Assembly: GCF_910592395.1 (NCBI RefSeq) | Contig: NC_088320.1 | Location: 10,850,501 to 10,914,500 of the forward strand | From: Lineus longissimus | Lineage: Eukaryota; Nemertea; Pilidiophora; Heteronemertea; Lineidae | Direction: 5' to 3' | DNA: 64,000 nt | Notes under the pieces: model-generated | The model's input: only the letters and a program-made list of their open reading frames with translations | Database searches by the model: none | Told to the model about the DNA's origin: nothing | Shown: in pieces, positions 56,263 to 64,000 of the stretch | Numbering within the stretch: position 1 is the first letter of the stretch | Layout: each line of letters starts with the position of its first letter | Position numbers and translations under genes: made by a program

Positions 56263-57690
56263 TTAATATCATTAATATCCTCCCGGTGTTTAGTTCATTA
56301 TGCATGAAAATGGCATGCTCCATGGTATTTGATATCCTTTTGCGTTCACTACGGTACCAATGTTTTTGGTTGACATAATTATGCCACTGTTCATTCCTCA
56401 ATCCTGACCATAATTCGGGTGAAATCATCGTATGAAAATATTTACCGAAACATGAAGTTTATGCCATGAATGAGGATACTCATTGTCATAGCCTCGTTTA
56501 CAAGTACGAAGTATTTTCCCGCGAATATTCAAAACTGCTTGGCTCCTTGCCAGTTAAATAACATGTGACTATACACAAAATAGAAAACGTTGATGGAAAT
56601 TGTAAATCATTTTTTTATCAGGGGAAACAAGCTGATGATGATCATGTACGCTGAGGCACCATCACTACGTGGGATCCGTTTCATTCATTTTTAACAACTT
56701 CGTATCTTTGATAACATTCCTTTATTTTGCATCCATCTTCTTCAACATCTACATTCCAACTCTGTATCCCCTCCACCCCCTTTTCCTGGCCAGTCCAAGG
56801 CTTCGGATACCTGGCGAGGTATTTTCTACCATTCAGGGGCCAGGGGTGGCAGGTGCAATAGGTTATCAATCATTCATTTAACAATAGGTTTATCAATCAT
56901 TCATTTAACAATACCCCCCTCCCCATCTTGTGTCTGCCCTCAGACACAGTGTAACTATCCATACTATAAAGAGCATAAATGCCAAAATTTCTTTGCCGTA
57001 GTCCATTTCATCTATCGTCCGAAGGAAGGGGTAGCATACATAACCAACTATCCCATAAATAAATACCTTCCTTACTATTATGACATACACACATTTCAAA
57101 ACATGTAACTACAAATCTATAATACGTAATAAACATCATATATGCTATATAGTATGTATTATGAATCCACTGTATCAGGAAAACCATGATCTAATGTAGT
57201 TTAACCCAACTGATTCAGGCAATTTCTTTCAACATAACATAATATGTGCCTGGTTATGCAGATCCAAGGTACGTCCACTTAAAAACATATAGTATTTGGG
57301 GCCGTGCGGAACCACACAGAGTTCATTTCTTGATGCAACTGAAAATGATTCATGCTAATCAGATATCCAGGGTATGTGAATACTGTACCTCAATACATTT
57401 AAGCTATCAGAAACCAATGCACCAATCAGAAAAGAAGTTCCAGAAATAGTATTAATTTTGTGTGCGCGCATCAAAAATGAAAATTTTCTTTTTGCATGGG
57501 ATCCCCTGATGGGTAACTACAGGATGGACCATTCAGGCTCTGTTTAGAAATGGTTTCCATACTTATTGGTAACTGACAAACATGCTATGATTTACATTAT
57601 CTAATAGCCAACCAAACTTGGGTAGATCGATTTCTCGTTTGTGGGCTGCGAAGTGTCCGTGCTAACCATGGTATGCAACAGTTGTACAAT
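56263..57690. other. No recognised gene; possible 3' LTR zone
   Basis: 56856-56911 holds a 27-bp tandem duplication (ATCAATCATTCATTTAACAA). The stretch next to 57690 may contain the 3' LTR of the Gypsy-type element, but no second LTR is available to prove it. Confidence 0.3.
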
Positions 57691-58897
57691 TTACAACACA
57701 GGTGGCGCATTAAGGCGCAGATGATCCCTTAAAGCTCGTTTTCCAAAGGTTGGGATTACTACCTTACGGCGGAGCTGTACATTTCTGGGTATCTCTGGTA
57801 GGTAAGATACCGAGATAAAGGCAAACCCAAAACTAAAGTAGCAGTTGAAATCTGCAAGTTTGAGATATGGTCTTAGCTCCGGTAAAGCATGATAAGGGAT
57901 TTGCCCAAGTTTGATGGCTAAAACTTCATTCGCATAATTAAATGACGCCACGAAATCTGCCTTCAGGGTATCATCCAATGTCGGACTAAATACCCTTCTC
58001 AAAAGGCTGATCACCTGAAGGAAATCCCGCAGTAAGGCTCTGGCCACCAAATACATAATCGATACAACCATGAAATATTTGACAATTGTTGACATGTCGA
58101 TGAGTGTGTTCATCACCAATTCTTGTTCTTTCCACAAAATAGAAAACTGGTCGGTGGAATTTATGAGGTTAAAAGATTTAACAGGTAATGGTCGCTGAAT
58201 GAGTAAAAGCATTGCTGTAAGACGTTTCAGCCTCAGGTAAAAAACACCAATTACGACAAGGAGAAAACCGAGCACCACACTATGAATAACTAGCCAAGAA
58301 CTGAAGGGTTTTCAGTGTTAAGAGCTATCTTGTTATATATATCATTTATGTTTCTCTCTGATTCCGAAAGAAATAACTTGTTGCCTGTTTTGATGTTTTT
58401 GGTCAGCTGTTTGAAATCAATATCTGGGATTTCGGTTAGGGTGTCGTTTTTGTCTAACTGTAATTCCGGCAGTTCTGGTATTACTACATTTGGGGGTGAC
58501 GAATACACATCAATAGACGATAACCTGTTTAATAGTTTTGGGTCTAGAGATCCTATTGCTACATTTACGGTATGGGAGTAAGAAACCTTGTCCTTGTTGG
58601 GATCACATTGTTTTGGTTGACCCAAAATGAGGAAACTGCTGGACTGGAGGGTGCAGTCACAACTAGGTACATTTATTATGCAATACCGGCATGGTTTTAA
58701 GACTTTTGGCGGGGAGTCACTACACTTAAAATGCCAATCTGATCTGACGTTAGAGGCAAAATATGTTCTTTCTGAGAGTGGTATCAGGAATTCACTTGAC
58801 ACATGTGGTTTGTATATAACTTTACATAATTTCAATATATTTTCATGATCCGCTTGAAACAATGCTGATAAGCATGAAGGAGAGGCTATAGGTTTAA

Positions 58898-59553
58898 CCC
58901 TTTCACTGCCGGAGGCGCACTTCTGCGACAATCAATATTATTCCCTTTACTGCCGGAGGCGCACTTCTGCGACAATTATCCAGACACTATAAAACCATTG
59001 AAATTTCGTTATTGAGCGTGGTTAGCATAAAGTTTGATAGATGGCGTGGTAGTATAGATGGTTCAGCAAAACATGGCAGATGGTTTTATATTTCGATGTT
59101 TGGAAATTTATCGAGTAATTTGAAGCCAAAATGACCAAGAAGAAACTGACTGTGTCTGAGGTCCTTGATGAGCTGGATATAGTGAACGATTCGGACTCTG
59201 GTGAGGAGTTCGTCGATGATGATGATTTAGATCCTGACTTTGATGTAAATGATGAACAAATTAGCGATAATGAGAGTGTGTATATTGTGTTTTGCCAATT
59301 ACATAGTTTTTTCAAAAAGAAATTCGTCCTCATTATAAATTCAAGATGGCGGTATGCAAATTAGGGCAAATTATGGTCCCATTTTGAAGAGTAGGCAACA
59401 CTGAACAACTTTTATATACATTGTTTTGCTCTATCTCCAGAGGCTTTCTCTCTACAGGGTTGAGAAATATCCATACTCAAAATCATGTTAAAACAAAGAA
59501 ACCTACCGGCAGGTGAGGTAGCTAAAAATTAGAAGCTACCGGCAGTGAAAGGG
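58898..59553 (+). mobile_element. piggyBac-like deletion derivative inside env
   Basis: Exact TTAA flanks (58894-58897 and 59554-59557) enclose CCCTTTCACTGCCGG and CCGGCAGTGAAAGGG ends. About 40 bp at the left end (CTGCCGGAGGCGCACTTCTG) occurs twice in tandem. It carries the N-terminal transposase frame described at 59131. Confidence 0.85.
59131..59364 (+). pseudogene. piggyBac-type transposase N-terminal fragment
   Basis: 77 codons starting MTKKKLTVSEVLDELD, then an acidic run (EEFVDDDDLDPDFDVNDEQ). An acidic, low-complexity N terminus is usual for piggyBac transposases. The catalytic DDD domain is deleted and the frame ends within the element. Confidence 0.6.
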
Positions 59554-60827
59554 TTAATTCCAAAGTTCATGTCACATGACATGATAGGCTTTCTCTTGTC
59601 GCACATTTCAAATTGTGCTTGGGACATTTCAAGATAGTGGGAGCCTTTTTCATTTATGGCGAAGTAACGGTGAGCGAAGGAGATTTGAGTGGAGTGAGAT
59701 ACTGAGTCATTTAAGGTTTGCGGGTATGACTCCACTGCATATAAGTGAAATATGGACGATCCTGAGGATAGGGGTATTTGAATGTTAATGAATAGATGGG
59801 AGTCAGTATTCATGTATGTGGTCGATCGTAAGTGATAGTAGGTGTCAGCGGACGGGTGAACCAACGTAAAATCTGAGTCTTGCTGCCTGAGAACTGCGGC
59901 CACTTCGTCAAGGGTATCTTGTAGTCTAGCTGGGTCTATGAAAACAGAAGGTAACCGGTGGGCTATCAGATCCCGCGCCCCATCAATCCAGCTGTCTGCT
60001 TGTGCAAGTAGCTCATCCAGAGTTTCGTCCACTAGTATCTTATTCCTAAATAGCATCAGTAAACGGCTGACTGCTAGTTCTGTTTTGGACTCCCGCCAAA
60101 GCGACTTCTGCAAACTTTCACGAAGAACAATAAGGTCGGTCTTTGTCTGAGCCAAAGCGATCCTGGTCCGGTCCAGTGAATTATGGATTACCTGCACAAC
60201 TGACGAGAGTTCACTCCCTATCTGGGTAATGCGTTTCGTGTTGGTTGCTTCTTGGGCGAATACATGGTTAACGTGTCCTGCCAGACGGTTCAACTGCTTG
60301 TCTGTTGCCAAACCAAAAGCAGCATGCCCCAAGTCCCCGATAACGTCGAATAGGCCTTTCTTGACTCTTAGCGTACCTGTAGTGGAGTTGTCCAAGGGAA
60401 GTAGCAGATTGAGTTGATCTAACGTTCTCTGCAGTAACTGCAGGGATGAGCTCCTGTGAGTATTTAATAGTGTAGCGGTCTCCATAATCAAATTGTCGAG
60501 GGTAGAAGTTGAATTGTCCGGTGGAATTCTAAAATCACTGTGCAATTCATTTGGTAAAACATGTCTGACACCAAACGTATGTGACCAAACCGTGGAGGAA
60601 ATGGTAGTCGATCCTAGTGCGTAAAAGATCGTGCCACTATTGAAACGTACAATATTCTCCGGCTTCTTGATCCTGTGCTCAGCACTAGTTGTGGCCAGGA
60701 GGCCAATCAGAAATATCAACACACTCATAGTCAATGTCATCACAGCTCGAATATTTCGCATACAATTATCGCTGTCCGTACAAATACAAATGCCTACCGC
60801 AGAAAGGCCATCACATTGAAACACCAA

Positions 60828-60938
60828 ACATAGTACTAAAACAGTTTAGGCACTTCGATATCACTAAACTGAATGTTCAGGAATAAATGAGATCCTGTAT
60901 AATGAATTAATGGACGTCACCGATCACGTGAGTTCAGA
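60828..60938 (-). other. Short pol-env spacer
   Basis: About 110 bp between the integrase stop and env. No splice acceptor was confidently assigned. Confidence 0.4.
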
Positions 60939-62441
60939 TCACTTCCTCTTTAGTTTCTTCCTCTTAGCCAGTGCACACTGCTTCTTCCGACCAAAGTAGG
61001 AGTCTATGATATCCTTCTTCACTATATTATATTCGGGCTCCCATGTGGGTCGAAAGTGCATACCATCTATCGACGCCCATTTGATCAAGAACCACCTGTT
61101 GCCCCTTTTGGATTTGTGGTTCAGGATGCATTCAACATGATATAACTTATCATCAGCAGGTACATTCCTCGTTTCCTTTGGCTTACCTTGTTCTTCTGTA
61201 ATCTCTTTGGCCCTTGCAACCTGAGTTTGTTTCTCCCCTTGGCGATATGCAGGCAATCCTACATTTACATCTCTAGCCAGTTGGTTCCTGGGTATCTCGG
61301 ACTCGTTTAACCCAACGTTTTCTGATTCATTGGGCAAGGTTGTAGGTATGTTCAAATCATGAACAGGTGGCCGTGTCTGATCATGCACTAGTTTCAAACG
61401 ATTTTGATGCACCAGCTTTTTTACTTTTTTGTTGTCCAGAGTACGGATCCTAAAATTTACCCCATTAGGTAGCTTTTCAATGATCTCATAGGGGCCGACC
61501 CACTTTCTAGATAGCTTCCTCGAGTTACCTACCTTGACAACTGGGTAATAGAGCCATACTAGATGACCGACCTCAAACTGGGGTCCCTTTACCTGCTTAT
61601 CATACCTTTTTTTCATGTCTTGCTGATTTTTCTTGAGGTTTTTTGTGACTGTTTCTTGTATCATGTGTAACTGTGAAATGAGCCGAGCCATGTAGTCTGT
61701 GTATGAAGTGTTCATTAGTTTGGACGGTTGCATTGCTACCTGGATAGGCAATCGAGCTCTTACACCAAATACTATTTCATATGGTGTGAAATGTGTAGAC
61801 ATTACATTTACAGATGTGCGTATGGCAAAAAGGGCACAATTCAGGTACTCATGCCATTGATTTTGAGATTTGTTTGATAGCATTTTGGCTAGGATAACCT
61901 TCAGTACTCTATGCTGGCGCTCAATTTTTCCGTTACAAGCAGGATGAAAGGCAGATGTGTGGAGGGTTCGTACACCCATGAGTTTGCATGTCTCTTTGTA
62001 GAGTTCAGAAAGGAATTGAGAACCTCTGTCAGACAGAATACTCACTCCCCCAAATGCTCCGAAACGGAAGAAGATTCCATTCACAATGTTAGTGGCTACC
62101 GTTTTGGCTGTGATGTTTTGTAAAGGCCATCCCTCCATCCATCCTGACAGATTGTCAAGAGCAGTCAGAACGTACTTGTATTGCTGCTCTCCAGATGGTT
62201 GAAAGGGTCCTACAATGTCTACTGACCATCTGCTGAATAGAGGGGGGATTGGAAGTGGTATTAGTGGGGCCTTTGAGACTTCCCTATTTGGTCCATACAC
62301 TGCACAGTCTACACAATTTTTACAGTATTCTCTGCAATCAACATACATATTTGGCCAGTACACTCTTTCAACCAATTTCTTGTAGGTTCTATCTGTTGCG
62401 CCGTGACCTCCTGCGTTGCTTTCATGCATTTCGTGCAGCAC
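60939..62441 (-). pseudogene. Gypsy-type integrase with chromodomain-like C terminus
   Basis: 500 codons. An HHCC zinc region lies at about residues 3-50 (GGHGAT and CKNCVDC). The core has Asp in VDIVGPF, Asp in LSDRGSQF and Glu in GKIERQH. A GPY/F-type module follows (RKWVGPYEIIEKLPNGV). The tail has HVECILNHKSKRG, WFLIKWAS and TWEPEYNI, matching a chromodomain. Integrase joins element DNA to the genome; the chromodomain could steer it to modified chromatin. The start overlaps the RNase H frame by 20 bp in another frame, so a frameshift lies near 62430-62445. Confidence 0.85.
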
Positions 62442-63510
62442 TTCGATGATGTGGGATTACGATTGTAGCCTGGAGTTCATAGTCTGTTTTCCTATTGATC
62501 TTGTTAACATAATGTAATACACCATCTTCATTCAAAGAGTACCTATCGATTGATAAGAGGATTCTCCTGGCCTCCTTATCGCAAGGTGGTAGTTTCTTAT
62601 GTTCGAGATATTCGATAATGGTCAGTAATTCCTCATCCTTTCTCTGTTCGACTTTCATATCTGGGCTACCTGTTTCTGACCACACGTGGTTCAGACTCAC
62701 CTCTGGGGGATCTGAATAATACCTTCTGCTTAAACCATCGGCATCTGTATGCTGTTTTCCACTTTTATGCTCAATAACATACGAATACTGTTGCAAGGTT
62801 GTGTTCCACCTAGCCAGTCTCCCTGACAGAGTTTCCTGTGCTGCCTTTTGAAAAAGCCATGTAAGACTTGAATGGTCGGTTATGATTTTAAAAGGTGTTG
62901 ATCCGTATAGATAAAATCGGTTTGCCTTTATTGCCTCAAGAATGGCCAGTGCTTCCCGTTCTGTAACAGTATAGTTCTGTTCTGCCTTAGAGAGAGCTCG
63001 ACCACCATAGGATATTGGATGATCTACCCCAGCTTCGTCTTCTTGCAAGAGACTGTAGCCCAAACTGAAATCTGAACAGTCTGAGTGTATCTTGAACTGT
63101 TTCTTAAAGTTTGGGTAAGCTAGTACTGGTTCAGTTGTGAGAACAAACTTTAGTTTCTGGAAGGCAAGTTCAGCCTTTGTAGACCATTCAAACCTCTTGT
63201 TTTTACCTATCAATTCCTGCAGGGGCCTTGCGATGTGAGCATAATCCTTGATTAGCTTTCTGTGATATGATGTAATGCCGAGGAAAGCCCTGAGCTCTTT
63301 CATCGTTTGTGGTGTTGGGAATTCTGCAATAGCTGATACCTTCGAGGGGTCGGCTTGGATACCTTGCTGTGTTAGAAGGAACCCGAGAAAGCGAATTTGA
63401 TCCCTGGCCCATGAACACTTGGACGGTTTGAGTTTTAAGTTAGCAGCACGTAACCGTATGAAGAATTCTCTCAAATGTGTCTTATGTTCCTGCCACGTAT
63501 CACTCCACAA
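62422..63510 (-). pseudogene. Gypsy-type RT thumb and RNase H
   Basis: 362 codons. The open frame extends upstream of 63510 to the YLDD catalytic box near 63515-63530. Then come KCSWARDQIRFLGFLL (RT thumb), RNase H with HSDCSDFSLGYSL, TEREALAILEA and ITDHSSLTWLF, and the HTDADGLSR end. Degrades the RNA strand during reverse transcription. Separated from 63542-64000 by a one-base frameshift. Confidence 0.85.
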
Positions 63511-63541
63511 AATTACATCATCAAGATATGGGAGGGCGTTG

Positions 63542-64000
63542 TCATTGGCCCCTTAGGAGTTGCGTCATAATTCTCTGAAATATCTGCGCTGAGTTGATGC
63601 ATCCCTGAGGGAGGCGATTAAACTCCCACTGATTGTTATGAGTCACTAGGCCGAAATAATGGCGGCAACTTTCTTTAATAGGCACTTGGTAGAAGGCTTG
63701 ATCTAAGTCGCAACAGGTGAATAATTTTGGGGAACCCATACTGCTCAAGACCTCTTGTATTTGAGGGAGAGGAAAGCTATCGATCTTAATTTTAGAGTTG
63801 ACCTTTCGTAGGTCCGCCACGACTCTCCAATTATTTGGTTGATTTGGCTTGGGGACAAGGAGTACGGGTGAACAGAATGCTGAGTTTGATGGTTGAATTA
63901 TACCTGCAGCTTCCATTCTTTTCATCTGTTCGTCTAATACCTCTCTTAATGAATATGGTACTCTGTATGGTCTAGATCTAATGGGCTCATCCGATTCAAG
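63542..64000 (-). pseudogene. Gypsy-type RT fingers/palm, runs off the window
   Basis: An open frame extends to the right edge. Visible are SAFCSPVLLVPKP, WRVVADLRKVN, the first catalytic Asp in TCCDLDQAFYQVPI and FNRLPQGCINSAQIF. It stops at TGA 63542-63544, just short of the YLDD box, which is read in another frame. This indicates a single-base deletion in the G run near 63548-63551. Confidence 0.85.

Larger units (their letters stand above)
57691..60827 (-). pseudogene. Envelope-like glycoprotein of the Gypsy-type element, broken
   Basis: Pieces at 60827-59558, 58931-58290 and 58278-57691 are consecutive parts of one protein. The first piece has a signal-peptide-like stretch (SVLIFLIGLLATTS), several N-glycosylation sites (NSTT, NDS), a basic RVKK site followed by GLFDVIGDLGHAAFG and a long helical region. 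This resembles the cleavage site and fusion peptide of baculovirus F / errantivirus envelope proteins. The last piece holds membrane segments (LGFLLVVIGVFYLRL and IVKYFMVVSIMYLVA). Breaks: a 656-bp piggyBac-like insertion at 58898-59553 and a frameshift near 58290-58300. The function would be membrane fusion; this copy cannot make it. Confidence 0.65.
57691..64000 (-). mobile_element. Gypsy-type (Metaviridae-like) element with env, 3' portion
   Basis: Minus-strand order is RT, RNase H, integrase with chromodomain-like tail, then env. The 5' part (gag, protease, 5' LTR) lies beyond the right edge. All long frames are interrupted, so the copy is inactive. Confidence 0.85.

Overview
The window looks like repeat-rich nuclear DNA from a metazoan, most likely a marine invertebrate. 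There are no bacterial-style operons. Sparse exon-like segments have polypyrimidine tracts and GT/AG borders, and most of the rest is transposable-element sequence: a LINE of the CR1/L2 group, a DIRS element, a Metaviridae-like element with an envelope gene, a Mutator-like transposase, piggyBac-like MITEs, and tandem-core elements resembling the bivalve pearl (Helitron-related) families. The species cannot be fixed from sequence alone.

Layout. 1-10 kb: low-information DNA with a tandem-core repeat (3.6-4.7 kb) and a clean pearl-like element with six units of 302 bp (7.08-9.11 kb). 10.6-13.74 kb: a nearly intact minus-strand LINE broken by one TGA. 14.8-26.4 kb: pearl-like copies, three piggyBac-like MITEs, a long-TIR MITE, a 1-kb inverted duplication and two minus-strand host-type exons (18.7-18.96 and 23.80-23.95 kb). 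26.41-35.89 kb: a DIRS retrotransposon with inverted terminal repeats and an internal complementary region, itself inserted into an older pearl-like copy and later hit by a 180-bp MITE, a pearl-like element and a 2.6-kb composite insertion. 36-42 kb: a perfect 35-bp inverted repeat, a 5'-truncated LINE end with a strong 3' hairpin, and a third host-type exon (38.52-38.68 kb). 42.1-44.2 kb: a retrotransposon gag with an LTR-like promoter upstream, then a foldback element. 44.3-48.1 kb: a Mutator-like transposase split by 1.7 kb. 49.2-56.3 kb: further tandem-core elements and nested MITEs. 57.7-64 kb: the 3' part of an env-bearing Gypsy-type element (RT, RNase H, integrase with a chromodomain-like tail, broken env), running off the right edge.

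The three host-type exons lie on the same strand, have strong splice signals and have compatible phases. They may be the 3' end of one gene whose introns hold much of the mobile DNA. I could not identify that gene.

The best candidate for something undescribed is a set of tandem-core elements with different internal units (302, about 285 and 145 bp) that share one terminal design. They have a 5' hairpin followed by a short box, and a 3' box that is its inverse followed by A-rich sequence. In one family the 5' hairpin is kept by paired base changes. The DIRS copy also records its own circular-junction mechanism at base resolution.
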